A DNA stretch of 64,000 bases. Source: Vallitalea pronyensis (lineage in GTDB: Bacteria; Bacillota; Clostridia; Lachnospirales; Vallitaleaceae). The DNA lies in the NCBI RefSeq assembly GCF_018141445.1, contig NZ_CP058649.1:515001-579000 (forward strand), in the 5' to 3' direction. Of the stretch, positions 1-7,735 are shown piece by piece (within the stretch, counting starts at the first letter, position 1; every line of letters begins with the position of its first letter). The notes below the pieces were generated by a model, which was not told where the DNA came from, ran no database searches, and worked only from the letters and a program-made list of their open reading frames with translations. The position numbers and the translations under genes are program-made.

Positions 1-497
1 GTTCAAGACAGAGCTTTATTGCTTCACGAGCACCTTTGGAAGATAATGCTGTTGTCCTCATGAATTTTAACAATGGAGCAGTAGGCAATCTATGGGTATC
101 AGCTGTGAATGCAGGAGCTATTCATGAACAAAGAATTCGGGTTGTCGGTTCTAAGGCCTCCATTGAGTGGTGGGATGAACATCCCAATCAATTGGTGTAT
201 GAAGTGCAAGGAAAACCAAAGCAGCTACTGGATCGTGGTCATGGCTATTTATACCATGACGATATGGCTGTAACATGTGACCGGATTGGCTGTGGCCACG
301 CAGAAGGCTTATTTGAATCCTGGGCTAATCTCTACCAACGTTACGCGATTGCTATTGATGCCATGATTGGGGGCGACAAAGAAACCGTAGAGAACACATG
401 GTTCCCAGATATTCATGCGGGCTTAGAAGGTGTACGTTTTATTGAGAATTGTGTACGTTCTGCGGATAATGGGTCAGCATGGGTTGATTATAAGTAA
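1..497 (+). CDS. Gfo/Idh/MocA-family oxidoreductase, C-terminal part (5' end outside window)
   Basis: The reading frame is open from base 3, so the gene begins before the window; only about the last 165 residues are present. The visible part is the alpha/beta C-terminal substrate-binding domain of NAD(P)-dependent Gfo/Idh/MocA sugar or inositol dehydrogenases: it ends with the typical helix around WFPDIHAGLEGVRFIENCV. The N-terminal Rossmann fold and the catalytic EKP motif lie outside. Family members oxidise or epimerise sugars and polyols; the substrate cannot be told from this fragment. A hairpin terminator follows at once. Family call is fairly sure, substrate unknown. Confidence 0.85.
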   Translation, partial: SRQSFIASRAPLEDNAVVLMNFNNGAVGNLWVSAVNAGAIHEQRIRVVGSKASIEWWDEHPNQLVYEVQGKPKQLLDRGHGYLYHDDMAVTCDRIGCGHAEGLFESWANLYQRYAIAIDAMIGGDKETVENTWFPDIHAGLEGVRFIENCVRSADNGSAWVDYK

Positions 498-514
498 ATA
501 CGTATTATTAAAAT

Positions 515-562
515 AAAGGCTGTTGGAGAATGAGTTCATGATGCATTCTCCCAAAGCCTTTT
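515..562 (+). terminator. Intrinsic terminator after the oxidoreductase gene
   Basis: A hairpin with arms 515-532 and 544-560 (AAAGGCT...GGAGAATG pairing with CATTCTCC...AGCCTTT, one internal irregularity), followed by TTTTC. It lies 18 bp after the stop codon. Confidence 0.8.
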
Positions 563-576
563 CTTATTAATCTACA

Positions 577-687
577 AATAGAACCATGAGGCAGGGCAAC
601 CTCATGGTTCTATTTTGGAATAGCAATATATGTATTGCTTCAAATAAAGTGTACCTAAGCGGTACCAAGAGCAAGGGCAATTGCTCT
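577..687. other. Cluster of three further hairpins in the 498-974 gene-free gap
   Basis: A perfect 14-bp stem (577-590 with 601-614), a 7-bp stem (622-628 with 633-639) and another 7-bp stem (668-674 with 681-687, AGAGCAA/TTGCTCT) follow each other. The first is followed by TTTT-like sequence and may be a second or bidirectional terminator. The rest of the gap up to the tdk gene is AT-rich, with a weak promoter-like TTGAGT / TAATAA pair near 853-880. No small gene seen. Confidence 0.55.
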
Positions 688-974
688 AATGTATATAAAA
701 ATTTAATGAGTATGTATTAGAAATACTCCCTCTATTATATAAGATGTAAAACACCCAAAAAGGTTACACAAAAATGAAAAAAAATATAAATTAGTACTAA
801 AGACCTATATTGCACATAATCAACAGGTCCCATGAACTAACATAATTTGATTGAGTTACAAATTATTGTATGTAATAATAGAAGTATGACTTATATGAGA
901 CAGGAGCGGTTGATGCTTTTATCAAATAGGCTCCCGTCTATTACATCATTGAATGAATGGTTAGGAGAATACAT

Positions 975-1556
975 ATGGCTAAGTTATTTTTTAAGTACGG
1001 TACGGTTTTTTCGGCAAAATCATTAAATCTAATTGCCACAGCACATAATTATCAAACCCAGGGAAAAGAAGTCATCTTGTTAATTCCTGAGATTGATACC
1101 CGTAGTGATGGACATGTTGCCACCCGAGCTGGGTTTAAAATGCCTGCAGAGTTAATTAATGATGATACAGATATCTTTGACCTGTACGAAGCATATCTTA
1201 AACACAAGGAAAAGATTGACTGTATTCTAGTGGATGAGTGTCACATGCTGTTACCCAAGCATATTGATCAGCTTCGAAAAATCGTTAATGTGTATCATAC
1301 ACCTGTTATCTGTTATGGCCTTCGTGTCAGCTATACCTTGCAGTTATTTGATGCGTCTAAACGCTTATTTGAACTTGCGGACAAATTAGAAGAGATTAAA
1401 ACGGTTTGCTGGTACTGTAATCACAAAGCAACCCATAATCTAAAGCTGGTAGATGGGAACCCAGTTTACGAAGGGGAATCCATTGATATTGGCGGACTTG
1501 AAAAATACGTGCCTGTTTGTTATCACTGCTTTACAGAGCCTCCTAAAGATGCGTAA
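975..1556 (+). CDS. tdk: Thymidine kinase
   Basis: A 193-residue protein of the TK1-type family, which phosphorylates thymidine with ATP in the salvage pathway. The N-terminus MAKLFFKYGTVFSAKS is the P-loop region (canonical GPMFSGKT or E. coli-type MNAGKS), here with Ala before the catalytic Lys; some Firmicutes homologues also vary there. VDECHML matches the DECQFL segment that carries the catalytic Glu, and the C-terminal CWYC ... CYHC pairs form the structural zinc site of the lasso domain. The start at 975 is chosen because AGGAGA (963-968) is 6 bp upstream and the protein then begins where homologues do; an upstream in-frame start would add only MVRRIH. Monocistronic. Confidence 0.93.
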   Translation: MAKLFFKYGTVFSAKSLNLIATAHNYQTQGKEVILLIPEIDTRSDGHVATRAGFKMPAELINDDTDIFDLYEAYLKHKEKIDCILVDECHMLLPKHIDQLRKIVNVYHTPVICYGLRVSYTLQLFDASKRLFELADKLEEIKTVCWYCNHKATHNLKLVDGNPVYEGESIDIGGLEKYVPVCYHCFTEPPKDA

Positions 1557-1621
1557 GTACATATCTCAATAACAATATTATAAGCATACTATTTTAGAGT
1601 AAGTAGTATACTCTACTATAA

Positions 1622-1706
1622 TAAGGGGTTATCCTGGGAAAACATATACTTGTTTAGGGACTAAACATTAGTCAATAAAGCATGTTTTCATGAGGATAAC
1701 CCCTTA
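1622..1706. repeat. 85-bp long inverted repeat between convergent genes
   Basis: Outer arms of 14 bp are perfect (1622-1635 TAAGGGGTTATCCT and 1693-1706). A second 8-bp pair (1638-1645 GAAAACAT with 1682-1689) and an inner TGTTTA/TAAACA pair (1651-1656/1662-1667) continue the structure. It sits between tdk and the convergent 87-residue gene, 3 bp from the latter's stop. No long T-run on either side, so it is not a classical terminator; it could be a bidirectional transcript-end structure or a small MITE-like element. Confidence 0.7.
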
Positions 1707-1709
1707 CGG

Positions 1710-1973
1710 TTATATTTTAAACAGTACCCATTTACAGGTACCTAGTTCGTATTTTAATTCACAAGATTTTTCCACACCATTAACCACCACGGTACAAGCA
1801 AAGGTTCTAATGGGATTACCTGCGATTTTTTCTTCTGTATGGTATAAGACTTTATTTACCTTTACGGTTTTTAGTTCGTGATCTTTTGTTTCTAGTCTGA
1901 ATTTAATAGGCATCAGCACACCTTTTAAGTCAAACCAGCCAATCATTTCTACGGGTTCCATAATGACTTTCAT
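1710..1973 (-). CDS. Small conserved protein accompanying the Y-family polymerase
   Basis: An 87-residue protein without signal peptide or membrane segment. I recognise it only as an unnamed small protein often found next to dinB-type genes in Clostridia (features: FRLE near residue 27, KIAGNP, and a terminal CELKYELGTCKWVLFKI). No function is established that I know of. The start at 1973 is supported by AAGGAAGGAT about 7 bp upstream. It lies 39 bp downstream of the polymerase gene on the same strand and is probably cotranscribed with it under the same SOS promoter, so a role in DNA damage tolerance is an inference from context only. Confidence 0.75.
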   Translation of the reverse strand: MKVIMEPVEMIGWFDLKGVLMPIKFRLETKDHELKTVKVNKVLYHTEEKIAGNPIRTFACTVVVNGVEKSCELKYELGTCKWVLFKI

Positions 1974-2012
1974 GGAATCATCCTTCCTTGCTTTAAAACA
2001 ACATTCATTTTT

Positions 2013-3263
2013 TTATAAAAGACTCGACATAATGGGGTAATTCTCTTCAGGCATACCGCCATTAAGAGGTCTAAGCCCACTGTGTAAAAAGGACGCCCTA
2101 ATCACAGAAGTCTTGCCATATTTGAGGCGTATTTCATCAATGGATGCATCTAGTGCAGACAGTTTCTCATGTTTTTCAAAATCAAATAAACTCAGTTGCG
2201 TGTTTTCATTGGAAACAAGAGCAGATACCCGAACACCAAGGTGACGTATAGGCTCTTTGTTCCAAGCTTCATCAAATAATCTACAGGCGGCTTGGTAAAT
2301 CTTATGGGTGATGGCAGTGGCTTCTGGCAGTTGCATTTGATGAGAAAGAGCAACAAATTCATTGGATTTTATGCTGATACTTACTAAGCCAGCCAGCATT
2401 TGAGCATCTCGTAGGCGCATACAAACGGTTTCCGTTAATGAGAGAAGGACCAATTTAGCAGTTCGGGCATCTTCTACATCAAAAGCAATGGTGGTTGAAT
2501 TACCCATGCCTTTAGCCTTTGGTGCACAGGGTTTCACGGTAGAATCATCTAAGCCGTTAGCAAAAGCATGAATGACGTAGCCATGACTTTTAAAATGGCC
2601 ATGAAGTAACTCCGGGTCGGTGCAAGCCAATTGACCAATGGTATAGATACCCAGTGCATGGAGTTTTCTTCTGGTAGCACGACCAACCATGAATAAGTTC
2701 CCAACAGGCAGAGGCCACATTTTCTTCTGTATTTCATGAGGATAGAGAGTGTGAACTCTATCGGGTTTTTGGAAATCGGATGCCATCTTGGCAAGAAGTT
2801 TATTACTGGAAATACCAATATTAACGGTGAAACCTAGCTCTTTGGCAATTCTGTTTTTGAGATAATGGGCAAATTGTACAGGTGAGCCGTGGTGATGTTC
2901 CATGGTGGTATAATCCAGAAAACATTCATCCACACTATAGCGTTCCACTAATGGAAAAAACTCTTTAAAAATAGCTACCATATAGTCACTACACTGCATA
3001 AACAATTTGTAGTTAGGCGGCACAATCACAAGAGATGAGCATTTTCCTCTAGCGCTAAACAGAGATTCTCCTGTAACAATACCAAATTTTTTAGCAGGGA
3101 TGGATTTGGCTAACACAATACCGTGACGTTTCGACTCATCACCACCAACAATGGATGGTACGGTACGAAGATCGATACACGATATTTTCTGTTGTAACTG
3201 GTAAGCTGCGGACCAACTGAGATAAGCCGAATTAACATCAATATGAAAAATTGTACGTTCCAT
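2013..3263 (-). CDS. dinB: Y-family DNA polymerase (DinB/UmuC type, translesion synthesis)
   Basis: 416 residues. The palm carries the metal-binding DVN near residue 9 and YSVDECFLD (D112, E113), the Y-family catalytic motifs. Thumb with helix-hairpin-helix (LFMVGRATRRKLHALGIYTIGQLA), then the little-finger domain. QLSLFDF at 356-362 is a sliding-clamp binding motif. It performs error-prone bypass of DNA lesions. The start at 3263 is chosen because GAGGTG lies about 8 bp upstream and MERTIFHIDVNSAY matches family N-termini; a longer frame to 3362 would run through the SOS box and promoter. Promoter and LexA box are directly upstream, and the 87-residue gene follows in the same operon. Confidence 0.93.
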   Translation of the reverse strand: MERTIFHIDVNSAYLSWSAAYQLQQKISCIDLRTVPSIVGGDESKRHGIVLAKSIPAKKFGIVTGESLFSARGKCSSLVIVPPNYKLFMQCSDYMVAIFKEFFPLVERYSVDECFLDYTTMEHHHGSPVQFAHYLKNRIAKELGFTVNIGISSNKLLAKMASDFQKPDRVHTLYPHEIQKKMWPLPVGNLFMVGRATRRKLHALGIYTIGQLACTDPELLHGHFKSHGYVIHAFANGLDDSTVKPCAPKAKGMGNSTTIAFDVEDARTAKLVLLSLTETVCMRLRDAQMLAGLVSISIKSNEFVALSHQMQLPEATAITHKIYQAACRLFDEAWNKEPIRHLGVRVSALVSNENTQLSLFDFEKHEKLSALDASIDEIRLKYGKTSVIRASFLHSGLRPLNGGMPEENYPIMSSLL

Positions 3264-3275
3264 AAATAACACCTC

Positions 3276-3313
3276 TAAATCAAGTATACACGAACACATG
3301 TTCGAGGTAAAGG
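3276..3313 (-). promoter_or_regulatory. SOS (LexA) box inside the dinB promoter
   Basis: CGAACACATGTTCG at 3291-3304 is a perfect match to the Firmicutes LexA/DinR operator CGAAC-N4-GTTCG. Reading the minus strand it lies between a -35-like TTTACC and the -10 TATACT (complement of 3283-3288), spacing about 17 bp, so bound LexA would block RNA polymerase. 27 bp upstream of the dinB start. Confidence 0.93.
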
Positions 3314-3636
3314 GGTATTTTTTGCCAGTAAATGGGAAATAATGGAAAGTATAAATTAACAAAGAGTAGACTGAATTTTTAGTAGTTAGATAATAAGTTA
3401 TTGTCTACTTTCCAACAGAAACTCTTTTGTACGTATTTCACTATAATGCTCAAAAAAAAAGAACATATATAAATGGCATTATTATATAGTTCATAAAAAA
3501 TGGATAAATCATTAGGTATCAGTAATTTAATAATAGGTTTAAAATACTTTTAAAATAAGGCTTAAAAAAATATGATGATATGAATAGGTACTTCACTAAA
3601 TATTCCTATTTAATGTAAAATGTTGTTAAATTAAAT

Positions 3637-4257
3637 CTAAGAAATACCACCAGTTGAACTACAATAAAAATAAGTTGATGCATATAAATTAGTAGCTAAC
3701 CCAAGTCTTGTATATGTACCAGAAACTGTAATATAGTATGTTCTACCTCCATCTAACAAATCATGGTCATAGTCAATTTGCTTCCAAGTACCATTACTAC
3801 TACTAGATAAGTATGAACTTATTACATTTACGCCTGAGAATATTTGACGGTCGTGGGATGAATTATATTGAGTTTCAAAGGAACCATAAATATATAAAGT
3901 TTCTGTAATACTACCTACAGTAATAGTTGTTTGGTTGGTATCACTACCTGTAGATCGACTAATGGTACCATCGTTTACTACTGGTTTCACTTGTAAATTT
4001 GCGAATGCAAATGCCTGTTCTCTAAATTTACTTGTAGTTACCCAATCGCTATCCGTAAATTCATCAATTGGTAGAACCCAAACCTTGTGACCAGTTTCCT
4101 CAGAAACTTCAGCAGCAATATTTACATACTGTGCATAATAGTTTTCTTTTTCACTGTCAGATATAGTAGAGGCAGCATATGTACTGGTAATGTTTAAGGT
4201 TAATACTACAGCTAGTATTGGGATCATTAATATCTTGGCTAAATTTGTCAATTTCAT
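3637..4257 (-). CDS. Secreted protein of unknown function
   Basis: 206 residues with a clear signal peptide: MKLTNLAKILMIPILAVVLT, hydrophobic to about residue 24, cleavage likely after TYA. The mature part is rich in Ser, Thr, Tyr and Asn, with an N-terminal charged helix (SEKENYYAQYVNIAAEVSEETGHKV) and a probably beta-rich C-terminal half. No family recognised, no cysteine pair apart from a single C near the end, no anchoring motif. AAGGAGGAAATT precedes the ATG. It stands alone between two long AT-rich gaps (3364-3636 and 4258-4749). Possibly a lineage-specific exported protein. Confidence 0.75.
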   Translation of the reverse strand: MKLTNLAKILMIPILAVVLTLNITSTYAASTISDSEKENYYAQYVNIAAEVSEETGHKVWVLPIDEFTDSDWVTTSKFREQAFAFANLQVKPVVNDGTISRSTGSDTNQTTITVGSITETLYIYGSFETQYNSSHDRQIFSGVNVISSYLSSSSNGTWKQIDYDHDLLDGGRTYYITVSGTYTRLGLATNLYASTYFYCSSTGGIS

Positions 4258-4749
4258 TTAATTTCCTCCTTTCTTATAAAAATTTTTTCGGAATAATGCT
4301 AAAGCTACCTAAACGTTTATTTTTCTAGAATCTTTTAAGCCTTATTTTAAAAGATTTTAATTCTATTATCGACTCGAAGATAATTTGTATTTTAATAAGG
4401 AATATGATGTACTTAATTATAAATAATTCTTATAATAAAAATGTATACATAAAATAATACAATAACATACATTGTATTGTAAATACTATTTGGTATATTT
4501 AATCAATTTCTAATATTATATAAAATAGATTTATTTTTTTATGCAGTTGCTTTATAAGGTTGTACATGTATCTAAAAATATGATCAAATCCATAAAGAGA
4601 ATCTACTAAATAAATAAAAGTGCTTGAAATTATGCATCGAATGACCTATTCTTATCTAATATAATATAGAGCATAATAGAAAGGTATAAAGATGAATAAA
4701 ATATTTTGTTGAAGAAACTTAAATCATTATAAACTAGGAGAGAAAATAA
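4258..4749. other. AT-rich gap without recognisable gene
   Basis: 492 bp, strongly AT-rich, dividing the divergent secreted-protein and shikimate-kinase-like genes. The only structure seen is a 10-bp stem (4329-4338 with 4347-4356, AATCTTTTAA/TTAAAAGATT) without T-run. Presumably contains promoters for both neighbours; no convincing -35/-10 pair could be fixed. Confidence 0.5.
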
Positions 4750-5262
4750 ATGAAAAATATTGTACTAATTGGCATGCCAGGAGCAGGAAAGAGTACCATT
4801 GGTGTTGTTCTTGCCAAAACCTTAGGTATGGATTTCATAGATTCGGATCTCATCATTCAACATCGTGAGAATCGTTTGTTGCAAGATCTCATTGATGAAG
4901 TAGGCATGGATAAATTTCTTGATATCGAAAGAAAGAGTATTAAAAGCATACAGAATGAAGGAGCGGTTATTGCTACTGGTGGCAGCGTGGTGTTTCGAGA
5001 AGATGCCATGGCACATTTAAAACAAAATGGAATCATGGTGTATCTTCATGTACCCTATGAAGAAATTAAGCGCAGGGTACAGAATATAACAACCAGAGGC
5101 ATTGCTAAAAAGAAAGGGTATTCATTAAGGGATGTTTTTGAAGAACGCTCACCCTTATATGAGAAGTATCATGATGTAAAAGTTAATTGGCAGGAGCAAA
5201 GCGTTGAAGAGATTATCGATGCCATTATACATGCCATTCCTCAAATAAAGTTGAAGAAATGA
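4750..5262 (+). CDS. Shikimate kinase-like P-loop kinase
   Basis: 170 residues. Walker A GMPGAGKST at 8-16, the DSD metal/substrate motif (FIDSD), the glycine motif ATGGS, the lid region with RSPLYEKY. These make it a member of the shikimate kinase fold group. However, where true AroK proteins have FRxxE, whose Arg (R58 in E. coli AroK numbering) holds the shikimate carboxylate, this protein has KFLDIE, so that Arg is absent. No aro genes are nearby. It may therefore act on another small substrate. TAGGAGAG 7 bp before the ATG supports the start. The small membrane protein gene follows 10 bp later. Confidence 0.8.
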   Translation: MKNIVLIGMPGAGKSTIGVVLAKTLGMDFIDSDLIIQHRENRLLQDLIDEVGMDKFLDIERKSIKSIQNEGAVIATGGSVVFREDAMAHLKQNGIMVYLHVPYEEIKRRVQNITTRGIAKKKGYSLRDVFEERSPLYEKYHDVKVNWQEQSVEEIIDAIIHAIPQIKLKK

Positions 5263-5272
5263 GTAAGAAAAA

Positions 5273-5542
5273 ATGAATGATTTTCAAATCACCATAATGG
5301 CATTGGGAACGCCTTTATTTGCCATGATATTTTATGCATTAGGGCGATATAAAATCAATAAAAAATATGCAACCCGTTTACCACTATTTCCGAAAAATTG
5401 GATGTATTATCAAGAAAAAAATGACATGGATAATTACCATAGGCAAGCCCTTATCTGGTTGCTTTCAATCATACTAGCCATTTTTTGTTCCATGATGCTA
5501 GTAGGGATAGTTGGTGGGCAAATATATATACCAAAGAGTTGA
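5273..5542 (+). CDS. Small predicted membrane protein
   Basis: 89 residues with two hydrophobic segments (about 5-22 and 61-82) separated by a polar loop containing PKNWMYYQEKNDMDNYHRQA. No family recognised. It starts 10 bp after the kinase-like gene and a hairpin terminator follows, so the two probably form one transcript. The ribosome-binding site is weak (GAGTAAGAAAAA), so translation may be coupled to the upstream gene. Reality of the gene moderately sure because of its clean two-helix pattern. Confidence 0.55.
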   Translation: MNDFQITIMALGTPLFAMIFYALGRYKINKKYATRLPLFPKNWMYYQEKNDMDNYHRQALIWLLSIILAIFCSMMLVGIVGGQIYIPKS

Positions 5543-5559
5543 TGGAATAACTGATAGTT

Positions 5560-5603
5560 AATCAAGTGCTTTCGTAAAAATACGTTAAGGACTTGATTTT
5601 TTT
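5560..5603 (+). terminator. Intrinsic terminator
   Basis: Arms AATCAAGT (5560-5567) and ACTTGATT (5591-5598) followed by a run of seven T (to 5603); an inner CGTA/TACG stem strengthens it. Ends the kinase-like/membrane-protein transcript. Confidence 0.85.
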
Positions 5604-5728
5604 ATCTTAAAAAGTCATGGACAACGTATAATCAACGATCAGAGAGGTGATTGTAAAAAGCCTGTTTACTACCTTATATTTTGATGAAAAAGTTCTCAAT
5701 TAACATATGGGTAAAGTTGTAACATCAT

Positions 5729-5746
5729 CTTTCTCTAGGGATAGAC
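5729..5746. repeat. Left copy of 18-bp target-site duplication
   Basis: CTTTCTCTAGGGATAGAC, identical to 7298-7315. Bracketing the insertion sequence. Confidence 0.85.
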
Positions 5747-7297
5747 TGTCAATAACTTTTGAAAATGTCCCTTTTTAAAGTAGTTATTATCGTGACAAAA
5801 TGTCCCTTTTTTATGGAGCACATTTATTCCACGATTCTATTGACTCTTGTGGACTCTGCACCCTGTGTACACCCCTAAAGTATTTATATTGCAGATTGTT
5901 GTTTTTGGAAGAAGACTTCATAAAGAAACTTGAGTGATTGATTGAAATCTTCAGCCCACCATATTTTTTTCCATGCCTCTGAACTATGAATAAGGTGGGG
6001 TTTAACATTTTTAATCGCTTTTTTGCTAATCGCTTTTGAGGCATCTTTTCTTGCTGGTTTTAAGTAGCGTATAGTATCAAATATCTTGTTTTTACACTGT
6101 ACTTTAATGCCATATCGAGGATTGATAAGGACTTTGATATTTTTTTAGCTGAAACAATAGGGTATCCTTCATTCAAGATTTGAAAACATCTGCCTTTAAA
6201 GGAAAATACCCCTGCATTATCTGTTTTACGTGTATGTTTAACACATAGTACAGTATCGATATCAATAGAATCTTTAAGAGGTATAAAGAGCGAATGAGCT
6301 TCAGATGTTACTTTGAACTTAGAATTAAAGATAGCCTTATACTCATGGTTTAAAAATTCATTAGCAGCTTCAACAGTAGTAATGTTTCGCATTGCAAGCT
6401 CAACGGGTAAACGGCTTTGTAGAGTTACCCACAAGCGTTCCACACGTCCCTTAGCTTGAGGTGTTTTGGCATAAATCATATCGATACCAAGCTCGTGCAT
6501 AGAGCGTCCGAACTGTGTTAGATTAACGGATTTACCAGCTATTAGCTCTTCTACAGTAAGCTTTCCAGTCTTTGGTGAACGAAAGATGGTATGGTTATCG
6601 GAATAGATGGTTTGAGGAACCCCAAAAGCCAAACAACACTGGCGCATCATTTCAAGGTAGCCATAGAGGCATTCATTTTGCGTCATATATAACCCAACGA
6701 TTTGTCCGGTAGCATCATCGATTGCTCCATGTAAAGCATATTTTTTATTGTCCCCAAACCATTCATAAGGTGTAGCATCGATCTGAATAAGTTCTCCGGG
6801 ATGAGCTTTACGTTTGCGTCTATGGGTACGTGGAGAAACTTTTTTTCGTTTAGGGCTTTGAATGCCTGCATTTTTGAGTATACTAGAAAGAGAAGAGTAT
6901 GAGATGTGGAGCTTGTACTTTTCTGCTAGTATATCTTTAAAGTGAAGGAAATTGACTGATTGGAATTCTTGTGAAGAGTGGATTCCAAGAATCATTTCCT
7001 TCTTTTCATCTGAAAAAGCATGAGGAGGCTTTCTACCTGTATTTTTATGAATCAGAGATTCAGCACCAGTATCAATCATTCCTTTCTTTAAGCGTGAGAT
7101 CTGGCGTGTAGAAAGATTCAAAAGCTCAGCAGCTTGCTGTCTTGTAATGGATTTGTCAATAAAGCTATTTATGACTTTATAGGTTTTCAATTGTTTTTGT
7201 GACAATGTAATCATTCCTGTTTTCATAATTAGAGTGTGTTCAAAGGTGACATTTTCTAAAATTAATCTTAAGGTGACATTATCACAAGTTAACAACA
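5747..7297 (-). mobile_element. IS1202/ISNCY-like insertion sequence, 1551 bp
   Basis: Ends defined by a gapless 29-bp imperfect inverted repeat: left end from 5747 (TGTCAATAACTTTTGAAAAT...) and right end read inward from 7297 (TGTTGTTAACTTGTGATAAT...), 22 of 29 positions equal. A second subterminal motif (AAAATGTCNCCTTT) recurs at both ends (near 5796-5810 and 7246-7260). The element is flanked by an 18-bp direct repeat CTTTCTCTAGGGATAGAC (5729-5746 and 7298-7315), a target duplication; long target duplications are a hallmark of the IS1202 family. One transposase reading frame on the minus strand, apparently frameshifted. It inserted directly in front of the padR promoter. Confidence 0.88.
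5884..7226 (-). pseudogene. IS1202/ISNCY-like DDE transposase, frameshifted near its C-terminus
   Basis: N-terminal helix-turn-helix (ITRQQAAELLNLSTRQISRLKKG), then the integrase-like core: first Asp in LIQIDATPYEWFG, second Asp in YSDNHTIF, Glu in GRVERLW. The main frame runs 7226 (or 7214) to a stop at 6060. A run of seven A (minus strand, complement of 6140-6146) precedes a point where the -1 frame continues with a sensible tail (KVLINPRYGIKVQ ... RYLKPARKD ... SSEAWKKIWWAEDF) to a stop at 5884. Either a one-base indel in a homopolymer or slippage at the A-run; the DDE core is intact in the first frame. An apparent separate frame at 5811-6044 overlaps this tail and is not a gene. Confidence 0.8.
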
Positions 7298-7315
7298 CTT
7301 TCTCTAGGGATAGAC
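7298..7315. repeat. Right copy of 18-bp target-site duplication
   Basis: Identical to 5729-5746. It ends one base before the TTGACA -35 box of the padR gene. Confidence 0.85.
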
Positions 7316-7361
7316 TTGACAAAATATATACCTAGCGTTATCATATACTTAGTAATACTAA
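7316..7361 (+). promoter_or_regulatory. padR promoter and likely PadR operator
   Basis: TTGACA (7316-7321), 17 bp, TATCAT (7339-7344). Just downstream the palindrome TTAGTA-A-TACTAA (7349-7361) with a further TACTTAGTA copy up to about 7370 is a probable autoregulatory PadR site. Confidence 0.8.
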
Positions 7362-7387
7362 ATACTTAGTAAAGGGGTGAAACTTCT

Positions 7388-7732
7388 GTGGACCGCATAA
7401 AAAAACAATTAAAAAAAGGTACCTTAGAGATTATTATTCTAAGCCTTATTAATAGAAAAGAGATGTATGGTTATGAAATTATTCAAAAGCTAGAACAAGC
7501 AAGCGATGGCTTTTATACCTTAAAGGAAGGTTCGCTATATCCGGTTCTCTATCGATTAGAGGATAGTGGACTGATTGAGAGTTATACGTATCAGCAAGAA
7601 GGTAAACGAAGAGTCGCAAGAAAATATTATCGTATTACAGAAGCAGGAGCTAACCAGATACAGAGTTATATAAGTGGCTGGAAAGAATTTGTTCATGTGA
7701 CCAATAAAATTTTGAGAATAGGGGAGGAATAG
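7388..7732 (+). CDS. PadR-family transcriptional regulator
   Basis: 114 residues. Winged helix of the PadR group: KGTLEIIILSLINRKEMYGYEIIQKL, then EGSLYPVLYRLEDSGLIES and the wing EGKRRVARKYYRIT; short C-terminal dimerisation helix. The start is a GTG at 7388 with AAAGGGGTGA 8 bp upstream, giving the usual N-terminus MDRIKKQLKKGTLE. It lies 3 bp before the membrane-protein gene, the usual arrangement for PadR repressors of membrane-protein operons. Likely autoregulated through the palindrome at 7349-7361. Confidence 0.92.
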   Translation: MDRIKKQLKKGTLEIIILSLINRKEMYGYEIIQKLEQASDGFYTLKEGSLYPVLYRLEDSGLIESYTYQQEGKRRVARKYYRITEAGANQIQSYISGWKEFVHVTNKILRIGEE

Positions 7733-7735
7733 GCC

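Noticed and set aside
5729..5760. Xer/dif-like target site of the insertion sequence
   Set aside because: Some IS1202 relatives choose Xer sites, but the target here shows no recognisable dif arms.
5811..6044. Minus-strand frame of 77 residues
   Set aside because: It overlaps the -1-frame continuation of the transposase (in the same frame as that tail only in part) and lies within the insertion sequence; not an independent gene.
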